Program-made: the position numbers and the translations under genes
Part shown: positions 24,221-34,874 of the stretch, one piece after another
How positions within the stretch are numbered: position 1 is the first letter of the stretch
How the letters are laid out: every line of letters begins with the position of its first letter
Notes under the pieces: model-generated
Seen by the model: only the letters and a program-made list of their open reading frames with translations
Databases searched by the model: none
Told to the model about the DNA's origin: nothing
Source of the DNA: Brevundimonas albigilva
GTDB lineage: Bacteria > Pseudomonadota > Alphaproteobacteria > Caulobacterales > Caulobacteraceae
Assembly (NCBI RefSeq): GCF_023503965.1
Contig: NZ_CP097298.1
Coordinates: forward strand, 2,954,501 to 3,018,500
Reading direction: 5' to 3'
Length of the DNA: 64,000 bases

Positions 24221-25740
24221 TCAGGCCGGAACCACGACCGGACGGCGCAGGAAGGCCGGGATGTCGTCCCCGAAGCCGCGCACGCCGCCCTGGCGGGGGG
24301 CTCGGACCGGGTCGGGCGGGGCTCGCCGCGACGATCGGACTGAAGCAGCTGGGGCTCCATCGGATCGACGACGGAAACCGGCGTCTCGGCCACCGGAATT
24401 TCCGCGACCGGCTCGGCCTTCTTGCGGCGGCTGCGCGAACGGGCGGGCTTGTCATCCGCCGCGGCCTCGACGGTTTCGACGGGAGCGGGCGTGGCCTCGA
24501 CGGCCGCCGGCGCGGAGTCCGCGACGCGCGAACGTCCGCCGCGGGTGCGCTCGCGTCCCCGGGCGGGCTTGCGATCATCGCGCGGACGATCGTGAATCTC
24601 GCTGAAGTCGATGCCGTCGAGGACCAGTTCCTCGGGCGTTTTCTTGATGAGCTTCAGCACCTTGTCCAGCGACTTGTCGTCGGCCGGAGTGACGATCATG
24701 AAGGCCTCGCCGGTGCGGCCCGCGCGGCCGGTGCGGCCGATGCGGTGGACGTAATCGTCGGCGTGGTGGGCGACGTCGTAGTTGAAGACGTGGCTGACGT
24801 CGGGAATGTCCAGGCCGCGCGCGGCGACGTCGGAGGCGACCAGGATCTTCAGCTCCCCGGCGCGGAAGGCCGCCAGGGTCTTCATGCGGTAGGACTGGTC
24901 CAGATCGCCGTGGATCGGGGCGGCGTCGATACCGTGCTTCTGCAGCGACTTGGCCACGATATCGACTTCGGACTTGCGGTTGCAGAAGACGATGCCGTTC
25001 TTGACGTCGGCCCGTTCGATCAGGGCGCGCAGGGCCGTGCGCTTGGCCTTGGGATCGCTGGTGGGGATGCGCACCAGATACTGGGTGATGGTGTCGGCCG
25101 TCTGGGCCGGGCGCGAGACCTCGATCCGGGTCGGATCCTTGAGGAAGGCGGTGGTCAGGCGCGTGATCTCGGGCGGCATGGTGGCCGAGAAGAACAGGGT
25201 CTGGCGCCGCGGCGGCGTCAGCTTGAAGATACGCTCGATGTCCGGGATGAAGCCCATGTCGAGCATCCGGTCGGCCTCGTCGACGACCATGATCTCGACG
25301 CCCGTCAGCAGCATCTTGCCCCGTTCGAACAGGTCCAGCAGGCGGCCGGGAGTGGCGATCAGGACGTCCACGCCCTTGTTCAGCGCCGCGACCTGGTCGC
25401 CCATCGAGACGCCGCCGATCAGCAGCACCCAGTTCAGCTTGGTGCCCTTGGCGTATTTGCCGAAGCTCTCGGCGACCTGGTCGGCCAGTTCGCGGGTGGG
25501 GGCCAGGACGATGGCGCGCGGCATCCGGGCGCGGGCGCGGCCCGAGGCCAGACGCTCGACCAGGGGCAGGGTGAAGGCCGCCGTCTTGCCGGTGCCGGTC
25601 TGGGCGATGCCCAGAACGTCGCGGCCGGCCAGGGCGACCGGAATAGCCTGCTCCTGGATGGGGGTGGCGGTGGTGTAGCCGGTGGCGGCGACGGCCTGAA
25701 GGGTCGTGGGCGAAAGGCCCAGTTGGGAAAATTCGGTCAT
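24221..25740 (-). CDS. rhlE: DEAD-box RNA helicase, RhlE type, frameshifted near the C-terminus
   Basis: 506 residues with one base restored. Helicase motifs run in order: Q-motif with GYTTATPIQEQAIP, AQTGTGKT, PTRELA, GVSMGDQV, ATPGRLLD, VDEADRMLDMGF, FFSATMP, VFCNRKSEVD, VASDVAARGLDIP, HRIGRTGRAGRTG. The basic, Arg-rich tail is the usual RNA-binding extension. Around 24308-24321 a G is probably missing; restoring it gives ...APRQGGVRGFGDDIPAFLRRPVVVPA and a stop at 24221. Without it the frame runs on for about 55 spurious residues. ATG 25740 (MTEFSQLGLSPTTLQ) is the family start. RhlE-type helicases act in RNA degradation and ribosome assembly. Confidence 0.9.
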
Positions 25741-25962
25741 GAATCCTTGGGAGAGAAAGCGTCTGCGTGCATAGCAGCGACGGAACCGCCCCTCTGTGGG
25801 CGAGCGGGCGGCGCGGATCGCAGACCTGTCCCGAGGCTGGGGGCGATATAGAAGTCCCTGCGTAAAAGTCAAGTATTCCGGATCGGTCGTCGCCGCGGAA
25901 TGAATTCCTATGGCCAAGCTGGAACGCCGCTTGACTCCCGGGGTTGGGAAGGCGGCATATAA

Positions 25963-25977
25963 GAACAAAAGGAGAAC
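25963..25977. promoter_or_regulatory. LexA (SOS) box overlapping the imuA ribosome binding site
   Basis: GAAC-AAAAGGA-GAAC is an exact reverse complement of the alphaproteobacterial LexA consensus GTTC-N7-GTTC. It ends 4 bp before the imuA GTG, and its spacer contains the AAGGAG ribosome binding site. A -35-like TTGACT (25931-25936) and an AT-rich CATATAAG (25956-25963) sit just upstream, so bound LexA would cover the start of transcription. Confidence 0.9.
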
Positions 25978-25981
25978 TGAC

Positions 25982-26788
25982 GTGCGGCCCGACCGCGACA
26001 TCGACGCCCTGCGCGAACGCCTGAAGATGCTGGAGGCCGACGGCCATCCGGTCGATTCCGCGCGCTTCGACCTGGGACACGAGGCGGCGGACCGGCATCT
26101 GGGCGGACTGGCGGTCCATGCCCTGCACGAGGTTCATGCCGCGACGACGCCCGATGCGACGGCGGCCCTGGGCTTCGCCCTGGGGCTGGCGCGACGCGCG
26201 GCGCCGGACAAGGCGCTGGTGTGGGGCGTGCAGGCGATGGCGGGGCTGGAGACGGGCCACATCCACGGGCCGGGGCTGCGCGAGCTGGGGCTGGACCCCG
26301 ACCGGGTGGTGCTGGTGCGGGTCAAGGAGACGAAGGACCTGCTGGCGGCGGGGGAGGAGGCGCTGGCCTGCGGGGCGGTCGGGGCGGTGCTGCTGACGGC
26401 GTGGGGCGAGGCCAAGACCATGAGCCTGACGGCCAGCCGGCGGCTGTCGCTGGCGGCGGCGCAGGGCCGGGCGACGGCTGTCCTGGTGCGGCTGGCGGCC
26501 CCGCCCCAGCCCAGCGCGGCCGAGAGCCGGTGGCGGGTGAAGGCCGCCCCGTCGCGGGCGCTGGAAGCCGAGGCGCCCGGTCATCCGACCTTCGAGGTCG
26601 AACTGTTGCGGCATCGGCTGGGCGCGCAGCCGAGATCCTGGATCATGGAGTGGAATCGTGAGCGCGGAGTCTTCCAGAATGGCGGGCAGGAACGGCTCGA
26701 ACGGCCGGCGGTATCTGGCGGTGTGGTTTCCGTTCCTGCCGACCGATCGATTGCGGCGGGAGGAGGGGCAGTCCGACGCTTCGGCTGA
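25982..26788 (+). CDS. imuA: SOS mutagenesis protein ImuA
   Basis: 268 residues from GTG 25982, which follows AAGGAGAACTGAC. RecA-like but without a clear Walker A; recognised by DLGHEAADRHLGGLAVHALHEVHA, AALGFALGLARRAAPDKALVWGVQAM and the C-terminal WIMEWNRERG followed by [12 protein letters not shown]. ImuA and ImuB act with DnaE2 in error-prone bypass of DNA damage. An ATG at 25910 would extend the frame but lies upstream of the LexA box and promoter, so it is rejected. The 3' end overlaps imuB by 110 bp. Confidence 0.88.
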   Translation: MRPDRDIDALRERLKMLEADGHPVDSARFDLGHEAADRHLGGLAVHALHEVHAATTPDATAALGFALGLARRAAPDKALVWGVQAMAGLETGHIHGPGLRELGLDPDRVVLVRVKETKDLLAAGEEALACGAVGAVLLTAWGEAKTMSLTASRRLSLAAAQGRATAVLVRLAAPPQPSAAESRWRVKAAPSRALEAEAPGHPTFEVELLRHRLGAQPRSWIMEWNRERGVFQNGGQERLERPAVSGGVVSVPADRSIAAGGGAVRRFG

Positions 26789-28261
26789 GGCCGCCGTCGT
26801 CCTGGTCGAAAAGGTCAAGGGCGCGCTGCGGCTGGCGGCCGCGGACCCGCGCGCGATGGGGCTGGGCCTGTCGCCCGGAATGACCCTGGCCGACGCGCGG
26901 GCGCGGGCGCCCGACATCCGCGTGGTCGCGCACCGGCCCGAGGCGGATGCGGCGCTGCTGAAGCGGGTGCTGCTGGATTTCGGCCGTTTCACCCCGATGG
27001 CGGCGACCGACGGGCCGGACGGCCTGGCGCTGGACGTGACCGGTTGCGCCCATCTGTTCGGCGGGGAGGCCGGGTTGGTGAAGGCGGTCGAGGCGCGGGC
27101 GCGCGGGATCGGCCTGGCGATCCGCACGGCGATGGCGGGCGCGCCCGAGGCGGCGCGGGCGCTGACGCGGTTCGGTCGCGGCGGGATCCATCAGGGCGAA
27201 GGCCAGCGCGCGGCGCTGCGCCGCCTGCCGGTGGCGGCGCTGGAGCTGTCGGACAAGGAGACCCAGGCCCTGTCCCGTGCGGGCCTGAAGACCCTGGCGC
27301 AGTTGGACGACCGGCCCACGGCGCCGATCGCCGCCCGGTTCGGCGCGGCGGCGGCGACGCGGCTGAACCGGGTGCTGGGGCGTGAGGACGTGCGCATCCG
27401 GCCCGAACGGCCGACCCTGATGGTGTCGGTCGACCGGGTTCTGGTCGAGCCGATCACCGAGACGGCCGACATCGAGGCGGTGATCGGCGACCTGCTGGCC
27501 GAGGCCATGGACCGGCTGGACCTGCGCGGCCAGGGCGGGCGCGCGTTCCAGGCGGCCTTCTTCCGCGTGGACGGGGAGGTGCGGCGCATCACGGTCCGCA
27601 CCGGCCGGCCCAGCCGTGACGCGGCCGGGGTGCTGCGCCTGTTCAAGGAACGGCTGGCGGCGCTGGCGCGGCCGCTGGACCCGGGCTTCGGCTTCGACCA
27701 GCTGCGCCTGTCCGTCCGTGCCGGTCGCGGACCGCCTGGCGTCGCGCCAGCGGGGGTTCGAGCAAACCCCGCCGGGGGCGGAAGATCTGGGGCGGCTGGT
27801 CGACCGCCTGACCGCCCGCCTGGGCCCGGAAGCCGTCAGCCGGTTTGAGCCGGTGGCGTCGCACCGGCCGGAACGCGCGGTCCGCCTGATCCCTGCAGCC
27901 TTGGCGCCCGCCGCCCTGCCGGTGCGGGCCGAAGAGGGGTGGCCCGAACCGGACCCGGCCGACCCGCCGCTGCGGCCGCTGCAGGTGTTCGATCCGCCCC
28001 AGCCGGTTCTGGCCACGGCCGAGGTGCCGGATCATCCGCCGAACCGCTTCATCTGGCGACGCTTGGATCACCGCCTGGTGCGCGTCGAAGGGCCCGAGCG
28101 CATCGCCCCCGAATGGTGGCGGCGGCTGGAGACGCCGCTTGAGCCGACGCGCGACTATTACCGGGTCGAGGACCAGGAGGGCCGCCGCTTCTGGCTGTTC
28201 CGCTCCGGCTTACGGCGAGGAGCCGGCGCCGCGCTGGTTCGTCCACGGCGTCTTCGCATGA
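26679..28261 (+). CDS. imuB: ImuB, inactive Y-family polymerase homologue, with two frameshifts
   Basis: About 525 residues across two frame breaks. It starts [16 protein letters not shown], continues with [50 protein letters not shown] and [16 protein letters not shown]. Breaks at about 27717 (LRLSV then [13 protein letters not shown]) and about 28210 (FWLFRSG then [16 protein letters not shown]) each look like an extra base. The stop TGA at 28259-28261 overlaps dnaE2 by four bases. ImuB lacks the catalytic acidic residues of Y polymerases and links DnaE2 to the beta clamp. ATG 26679 has a GGAG nine bases upstream; a GTG at 26658 is an alternative. Confidence 0.85.
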
Positions 28262-31200
28262 CCGCCTACGCCGAACTGGCGGCGCGCAGCAACTTCTCCT
28301 TCCTGGAGGGGGCGTCGCATCCGAAGCACCTGGTGCTGAGCGCCATCCTGCGCGGGCACACGGGACTGGGGCTGGCGGATCGCAACACCCTGGCCGGCGT
28401 GGTGCGGGCCTGGAGCGCGCTGAGGGACTTCCGGGAGGAGGGCTGGGCCCCCGAGAAGAAGCGGGAAGGGGGCGGCCCGGGCGAGTTCGTCTGGGTCGAG
28501 GATCCCGAGTTCCAGCACATCGACCGGGAAATGGTGAAGGCGCGCGCCAAGGCCTTCAAGCTGATCCTGGGCGCGCGGCTGCGGTTCAACGACGGGACGC
28601 CGGACATCCTGGCCTATCCCGAGGACCGGCAGGGCTGGGCGGGGCTGTGCCGCCTGCTGACGCTGGGCAACCGCCGGGCGAAGAAGGGCCAGTGCGAGAT
28701 CGGCCTTCCGATCTGCTGCGGGCGCCGGAGGGGCTGCTGCTGATCGTGACGCCGCCGCGCCGGCTGGACGGGCTGGAAGCGGTGCTGCGCCAGGTGAACG
28801 CGGCGGCGCCCGGCGCCGTCTGGCTGGGCGTCGCCATGCGCCGAACGGGCGACGACCGGCGTCGGCTGGCGCGGCTGAAGGCGCTGGGCGCGGCGACGGG
28901 CACGCCGCTGCTGGCGGTCAACGACGTGCTCTATCACGACGCCGAGCAGCGCGACCTGCAGGATGTCGTCACCTGCATCCGCGAGGGCGTGACGCTGGAA
29001 ACCGCCGGGCGCCGTCTGGACCAGAACGCCGAACGCCATCTGAAGCCGGCCCAGGAGATGGCGCGCCTGTTCGCCGATGCGCCCGAGGCGGTGGCCGAGA
29101 CGCAGGACTTCCTGGCGCGCGTGGCGTTCGATCTGGGGGATCTTCGCTACAACTACCCCGAAGAGCCGGTCCCCCAAACATGACGGCGCAAGATCGCCTG
29201 GTCGAACTGGTGGCTGCCTATGAGCAGCGGAAGTATCCGGAAGGCGTGCCCGGCAAGGTTCGGGATATTCTAGATAAGGAACTGGCTTTCATCGCTGACG
29301 GCGAACTGGCTCACTACTTTCTTACGATTCACGACATCGTTCGTTACGCAAACAAGGAAGGCATCCTTTGCCAGGGCCGCGGGTCGGCGGCGAACTCGGC
29401 CGTCTGCTATGTTTTGGGGATCACCTCGGTCGATCCCAGCAAGCACGATGTGCTGTTCGAGCGGTTCCTGTCGACGGATCGGAACGAGCCGCCTGACATA
29501 GACGTCGATTTCGAGCACGAGCGACGCGAGGAGGTCATCCAGCACATCTACAAGCGATATGGCCGTCACCGCGCCGGCATCGCCGCGACCGTGATCAGAT
29601 ACCGTCCACGCAGCGCCATTCGCGAAGTCGGTAAGGTCATGGGACTGACCGAGGATATCACGGCCCGTCTGGCGGGAAGCCAATGGGGCAGCTTTGGATC
29701 GGACATTCCCGATCGACACCTGGAACAGGCCGGGCTTGAGGTCGGAAATCTGACGGTGACCCGTGCTGTCGCCATGACCCGGCGTCTGTTGGAGTTTCCG
29801 CGACATCTGTCCCAGCACGTCGGCGGATTTGTCCTGACCCAGGACCGGTTGGATGAACTGGTCCCCATCGGGAATGCGGCCATGCCGAACCGCACCTTCA
29901 TCGAATGGGACAAGGACGACATCGACGCACTGCGATTGATGAAGGTCGATGTACTGGCGCTGGGGATGCTGACCTGCATCAGAAAGGCGTTCGACCTGAT
30001 CCATGAGCATCATGCTCGACGCTTGGAGTTGGATTCCTTCGAAGACGAAGACCCGGACGTTTACCGGATGCTCCAGGAGGGGCGCTCAATCGGCGTTTTT
30101 CAGGTGGAGAGCCGGGCGCAGATAAACATGCTGCCGAGACTGAAGCCCGCTGAATTCTACGACCTGGCGATACAGGTCGCGATCGTCAGGCCCGGGCCAA
30201 TCCAAGGAAACATGGTCCACCCCTATCTCCGAAGACGGCAGGGGCTCGAGGAGCCGGATTACGCTGGGCCGAAGCCGCCGCATGATCCCGATGAGTTGAA
30301 GGCGATTCTTTGGAAAACGCTCGGTGTTCCGCTGTTTCAGGAACACGCGATGAAGGTGGCTATGGTCGCGGCTGAGTTTTCATCCGGTGAGGCCAACGGC
30401 CTGCGCAAAGCGATGGGGACTTTCAGAGGGGACGGCAATCTCTGGAAGTACGAAGACCGAATGGTCAATCGCATGATCGAGCGCGGCTACGACCCCAACT
30501 TCGCGCGCAACTGTTTCGAGCAGATCAAGGGCTTCGGCTCCTACGGCTTTCCCGAGAGCCACGCGGTGTCGTTCGCCAAGCTAGTGTACATCTCGTCGTG
30601 GATCAAATGCCATCATCCGGCGGTGTTCGCCTGCGCGCTGCTGAACAGCCAGCCGATGGGCTTCTATGCGCCGGCGCAACTGGTGCGGGATGCGCAGGAG
30701 AGCCCGCAGAAGGTCGAGGTGCGGGCGATCGACGTGAACCACAGCGTCTGGGACAACACGCTGGAACCCGGCGCGCGCGGCCTGGCGCTGCGGCTGGGGC
30801 TGCGGCAGATCGACGGGTTCAGGGAGGATTGGGCCGTGAAGCTGGCGGAGGCGCGCGGCGACGGTTTCTCCGATGTCGAGGAGATGGCGCGGCGGACGGG
30901 GCTGGAGGCGGCGGCGATGCGCAAGCTGGCCGACGCGGATGCGTTCCGGTCGCTGGGCCTGGATCGTCGCGAGGGGCTGTGGGCGGTGCGGCGCCTGCCG
31001 GACGACGAGCCGCTGCCGCTGTTCCAGGCCGCCAATTCCGTGAAGAACGGCGCCAGGGAACTGGGCGTCGAGGCGGCGGCGAACCTGCCGCTGATGCCGC
31101 TGAAGGAGCATATCGCCACCGACTATCAGACCACGCGCCTGTCGCTGAAGGGCCATCCGATGCAGATCCTGCGGCCGGTGTTCCGGGCCGAGGGGGTGCT

Positions 31201-31621
31201 GAGCGCCGAAGAGGTCAATGCCCAGAAGCACGGGCGGCTGGTGCGCACGGCCGGGGTGGTGCTGGTGCGGCAGCGGCCGGGGACCGGCAACGCCATCTTC
31301 GTGACGATGGAGGACGAGACGGGAGTGGTGAACGCCCTGCTGTGGGCGCGGCTGTTCGAGACCTTCCGGCGCGAGGTCATGGCCGCGCGGCTGATGGAGG
31401 TGGAGGGCACGGTCGAGAAGAGCGTCGAGGGCGTGCTGCACGTCATGGTCCGGCGCGTCTTCGACCGTTCGGCCGAGCTCAGGCGGTTGTCGGAGGACTA
31501 TGACCTTCAGGTCGAACTGTCGCGGGCGGATGCGGTGAAATACCCGCAGGCGCCGCGGTCGCCGACCGGCCGCCATCCGCGCGACGTGCGCATCCTGCCA
31601 GGGTCGCGCGACTTCCACTGA
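28258..31621 (+). CDS. dnaE2: error-prone DNA polymerase DnaE2, with two frameshifts and a low-GC core
   Basis: About 1,121 residues after restoring two bases: a T near 28706 ([14 protein letters not shown]) and a C in the run 29171-29175 ([14 protein letters not shown]). The PHP domain starts [22 protein letters not shown]. The polymerase core has [17 protein letters not shown], the catalytic [30 protein letters not shown] and [17 protein letters not shown]; the C-terminus has the OB-like [20 protein letters not shown]. It is the translesion polymerase of the imuA-imuB-dnaE2 cassette. About 29180-30580 is markedly poorer in GC (50-65% in lines I counted) than either flank (68-80%), suggesting recombination. 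Confidence 0.9.
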
Positions 31622-31632
31622 GCCCGCGCCTC

Positions 31633-31657
31633 TGAACCTTGGCCGCGGAATGACGTT
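31633..31657 (+). promoter_or_regulatory. possible EcfG-type general stress promoter of ku
   Basis: TGAAC-N16-CGTT differs by one base from the alphaproteobacterial EcfG/SigT consensus GGAAC-N16/17-CGTT, and would start transcription about 15 bp before the ku ATG. Ku genes in rhizobia are in the general stress regulon, which makes this plausible. Weak evidence on its own. Confidence 0.35.
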
Positions 31658-31679
31658 GTGGCGACGAAGGAGAATCGTC

Positions 31680-32558
31680 ATGGCCGCGCGTCCTACCTGG
31701 CAGGGGCATCTGAAGCTGTCGTTGGTGAGTTGTCCGGTCGCCATGTACACGGCGACGGCGTCGTCCAGCCACGTCAGCTTCCATCTGATCAATCCCGAGA
31801 CCAACAACCGCATCCGCATGGTGCCGACGGATCCGGACACGGGGCCGGTCGAGCGCTCGGACCTGGTCAAGGGCTATGAGGTGTCCAAGGACGAATACGT
31901 CCTGTTCGACGACGCCGACTTCGAGCAGGTGCGGCTGGAAAGCACCAAGACGATCTCGATCGACCAGTTCGTCGACGAGAAGGAGATCGATCGCCTGTAT
32001 TGGGACGACCCCTTCTTCGTCGTGCCCGAGAAGGGCGCCGGCGCCGAGGCGTTCGCGGTGATCCGCGACGCGATGAAGAAGGCGGGCAAGATCGCCATCG
32101 GCTGCCTGGTCCTGCGCGGACGCGAGCGGCAGCTGGCGCTGGAGGTGCACGGCAAGGGGCTGGTGGCCTATTCCCTGCGACCGCACGACGAGGTGCGCGA
32201 CGCCGATGAATTCTTCGACGGCATCCCCACGGTGAAGGCGGACAAGGACATGGTCGAGATCGCCGCACGCATCATCGCCCAGAAGGACGCCGACTTCGAT
32301 CCCTCGGGATTCAAGGATCGCTACGACGACGCCCTGCGCGAGATGATCAAGGCCAAACAGAAGGGGCAGGGCGTGGTCGCCGCGCCAGAGCCCGAGGACA
32401 CCAACGTCATCGACCTGATGGAGGCGCTTCGCGCCAGCCTGAAAGGGTCGGCCGGCGGCGCCAAGAAGGCCCCGGCGAAGAAGGCCGCCGCCAAGAAAAG
32501 CGCGACGACGGCCAGCAAGACCCCTGCGAAGAAGACGACCCGAAAGACGGCGGCCTGA
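31680..32558 (+). CDS. ku: non-homologous end-joining protein Ku
   Basis: 292 residues. The bacterial Ku core is complete: RPTWQGHLKLSLVSCPVAMYTA, FHLINPETNNRIRMVPTDPDTG, SDLVKGYEVSKDEYVLFDDADFEQV, TISIDQFVDEKEIDRLYWDDPFFVVPE, then DPSGFKDRYDDALREMIKAKQKG. The last 40 residues are Lys/Ala-rich (AKKAPAKKAAAKKSA), a histone-like tail that in other bacterial Ku proteins aids DNA binding. Ku rings thread onto broken DNA ends and recruit LigD, encoded 3.2 kb further on. The ATG at 31680 has AAGGAG seven bases upstream. Confidence 0.95.
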   Translation: MAARPTWQGHLKLSLVSCPVAMYTATASSSHVSFHLINPETNNRIRMVPTDPDTGPVERSDLVKGYEVSKDEYVLFDDADFEQVRLESTKTISIDQFVDEKEIDRLYWDDPFFVVPEKGAGAEAFAVIRDAMKKAGKIAIGCLVLRGRERQLALEVHGKGLVAYSLRPHDEVRDADEFFDGIPTVKADKDMVEIAARIIAQKDADFDPSGFKDRYDDALREMIKAKQKGQGVVAAPEPEDTNVIDLMEALRASLKGSAGGAKKAPAKKAAAKKSATTASKTPAKKTTRKTAA

Positions 32559-33728
32559 TCAGCCGGCCGCCGGGACCGGCGTCGACGCGCCGCGGCGCGC
32601 AAGGACCAGCACCAGCAGCAGGCCCAGGCCCGCGGCGCCGGCCCCGGCCAGGGACACGGCCGGATAGCCCAGGCCGCCGGCGATGACCGCGCCGCCCAAG
32701 GCCGCACCGATGGCGTTGCCCAGGTTGAAGGCGCCGATGTTGACCGAAGACGCCAGGTTCGGCGCGTCCGAGGCGGCGGCCATGACCCGCACCTGCAGCG
32801 GGGGCACCAGGGCGAAGCTGGCCACGCCCCACAGGAAGACCAGGACCGACGTCGGAATCGCGAAGGGCATGGCGAACGCGAAGGCGATCAGGATGGCCGA
32901 CAAGCTCGCCAGGGTGACGATCAGGGTCCGATCGACCGAGCGGTCGGCGAACTTTCCGCCCAGCCAGTTGCCGACGGTCAGGCCCAGGCCGTAAGTCACC
33001 AGCATGGCGGTGATGAAGCCGACCGAGGCGTGGGTCGCGTCGCGCAGGATCGGCGCGATATAGGTGAAGACGGTGAACATGGCGCTGGAGCCGATCACCG
33101 TCAGGGCCAGGGCGGCCAGGACCGGGCCGCGCCCCAGGGCGCGAAGCTCGGCGATCCCGTCGCCCCCGGACGGAGCGGGCAGGTTCGGCAGGGTCAGGCG
33201 CAGGGCGGCGATGACGATCACGCCGACGCCGGCGATGCCCCAGAAGCTGGCGCGCCAGCCCAGCGCGTCCCCGGCCCAGGTCGCCAGCGGCACGCCCACG
33301 ACATTGGCGATGGTCAGGCCCATGAACATGGCGGCGACCGCACCCGCCTGGCGGTTCGGCGGGACCAGGCCGGCGGCGACGATGGAGCCGACGCCGAAGA
33401 AGGCGCCGTGGTTCAGCGAGGTGACGACCCGCGCCGCCAGCAGCATCCCATAGCTGTCCGATATGGCGGCCAGCAGATTGCCCGCGGTGAAGATGACCGC
33501 CAGTCCGATCAGCAGGGTTCGGCGCGGCACGCGGCCCGTGGTCAGGGTCATCAGGGGCGCGCCCAGCATGACGCCCAGCGCATAGGCGCTGATCAACAGG
33601 CCGGCCGAGGGGATCGACACGCCCAGGTCCGTGGCGATGACGGGCAACAGGCCCATCGGCGCGAATTCGGTCACGCCGATGCCGAAGGCGCCGGCGGCCA
33701 GCGCCAGCAGGGGAGGATTGAGTTTCAT
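32559..33728 (-). CDS. MFS drug/sugar efflux transporter, DHA1 type
   Basis: 389 residues with about 12 hydrophobic segments. AFGIGVTEFAPMGLLPVIATDLGVS, GAPLMTLTTGRVPRRTLLIGL (motif A region) and LNHGAFFGVGSIVAAGLVPPNRQAGAVAAMFMGLTIANVVGVPLATW are typical of AraJ/YdhP-like efflux proteins. The substrate is unknown. It is 26 bp downstream of the aldo/keto reductase gene on the same strand and adjoins the ku stop with no gap. Confidence 0.88.
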   Translation of the reverse strand: MKLNPPLLALAAGAFGIGVTEFAPMGLLPVIATDLGVSIPSAGLLISAYALGVMLGAPLMTLTTGRVPRRTLLIGLAVIFTAGNLLAAISDSYGMLLAARVVTSLNHGAFFGVGSIVAAGLVPPNRQAGAVAAMFMGLTIANVVGVPLATWAGDALGWRASFWGIAGVGVIVIAALRLTLPNLPAPSGGDGIAELRALGRGPVLAALALTVIGSSAMFTVFTYIAPILRDATHASVGFITAMLVTYGLGLTVGNWLGGKFADRSVDRTLIVTLASLSAILIAFAFAMPFAIPTSVLVFLWGVASFALVPPLQVRVMAAASDAPNLASSVNIGAFNLGNAIGAALGGAVIAGGLGYPAVSLAGAGAAGLGLLLVLVLARRGASTPVPAAG

Positions 33729-33754
33729 GGGAGGAGGCCTTCGACTTGGGGCGG

Positions 33755-34788
33755 TCAGACCAGCGGCGGGTTCAGGCGGGCGAACCCTTCCTGCTGGCGA
33801 TAGGGGGCGTGGGGGTAGGCGGGCATGACGTCGCTGGCGGCGTCGAGGACGGCGACCTGTTCGGGCGTCAGGCTCCAGCCCACCGCGCCCAGGTTCTGGC
33901 GCAGCTGATCCTCGTTGCGGGCGCCGATGATGACCGAGGCGACGGTCGGGCGACGCAGCAGCCAGTTGATCGCCACCTGGGGCACGGTCTTGCCCGTCTC
34001 GGCCGCGACGGCGTCCAGCGCATCGACGACGCGATAAAGGTGTTCGTCGTCCACCGGCGGGGCGAACTGGGCCGTCTCGTGCAGGCGGCTGCCCTCTGGG
34101 ATCGGCGCGTCGCGACGGATCTTGCCGGTCAGGCGGCCCCAGCCCAGCGGGCTCCAGACCAGAGCGCCGACCCCCTGGTCGGCGGCCAGGGGCATCAGGT
34201 CGGCCTCATAGGCGCGGCCGATCAGCGAATAATAGACCTGGTGGGCCACGAAGCGCGGCCAGCCGTGGCGCTCGGCGGCGGCCAGACCCTTCATCAGCGC
34301 CCAGCCGGGATAGTTGGAGACGCCCGCGTGGCGCACCTTGCCCGCGCGGACCAGGACGTCGAGCGTGGACAGCAACTCCTCGACCGGGGTCGAGGCGTCG
34401 AAGGCGTGCAGTTGCAGGATGTCGATGCGGTCGGTCCCCAGGCGGCGCAGGGCGGCCTCCACCGCGCGGATCAGGCGGTCGCGCGACACGCCCCAGTCGC
34501 CGGGGCCGTCGCCCGTCGGCAGGCCGGTCTTGGTCGATATCAGGACGGCGTCGCGGCGGCCCTGGATCGCCTGGCCCAGCACCTCTTCCGAAGCGCCGTC
34601 GGAATAGACGTCGGCCGTATCGAACAGGGTGACCCCGGCCTCCAGGCAGATGTCGACCAGTTTGCGCGCCTCAGCCGCGTCGCTGTTTCCCCAGGCCCCG
34701 AACAGGGGCCGGAGCCGCCGAAGGTCCCCGCGCCGAAGCTGAGGGCCGGCACGCGCAGGCCCGATGCGCCCAGTTGACGATATTCCAT
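33755..34788 (-). CDS. aldo/keto reductase, frameshifted near the N-terminus
   Basis: 344 residues with one base restored. ATG 34788 gives MEYRQLGASGLRVPALSFGAGTFGGSGP; adding a C opposite the G run 34705-34708 continues LFGAWGNSDAAEARKLVDICLEAGVTLFDTADVYSDGASEEVLGQAI. The catalytic Asp and Tyr (DTADVYSDG), the Lys in ISTKTG and the His in LQLHAFD are present, as is the NADPH-binding IIGARNEDQL near the end. It reduces an unknown carbonyl. It is probably co-transcribed with the MFS gene and divergent from the LysR gene. Confidence 0.87.
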
Positions 34789-34874
34789 GACAATCCCTTT
34801 CGATCCGGTGCGACGCACAGATGGACGGGGAGACGACGCCGGGGTAGGGCGTCGGCAGGCCAAGGATTTTTGAC

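Noticed and set aside
25910-25981. In-frame ATG 72 bp upstream of the imuA GTG
   Set aside because: It precedes the promoter elements and the LexA box, and the extra residues show no similarity to ImuA; the GTG has a strong ribosome binding site.
28258-31621. dnaE2 as a decayed pseudogene
   Set aside because: Both breaks are single missing bases, and all catalytic motifs and the C-terminus are intact; the pattern matches the errors seen throughout the window.
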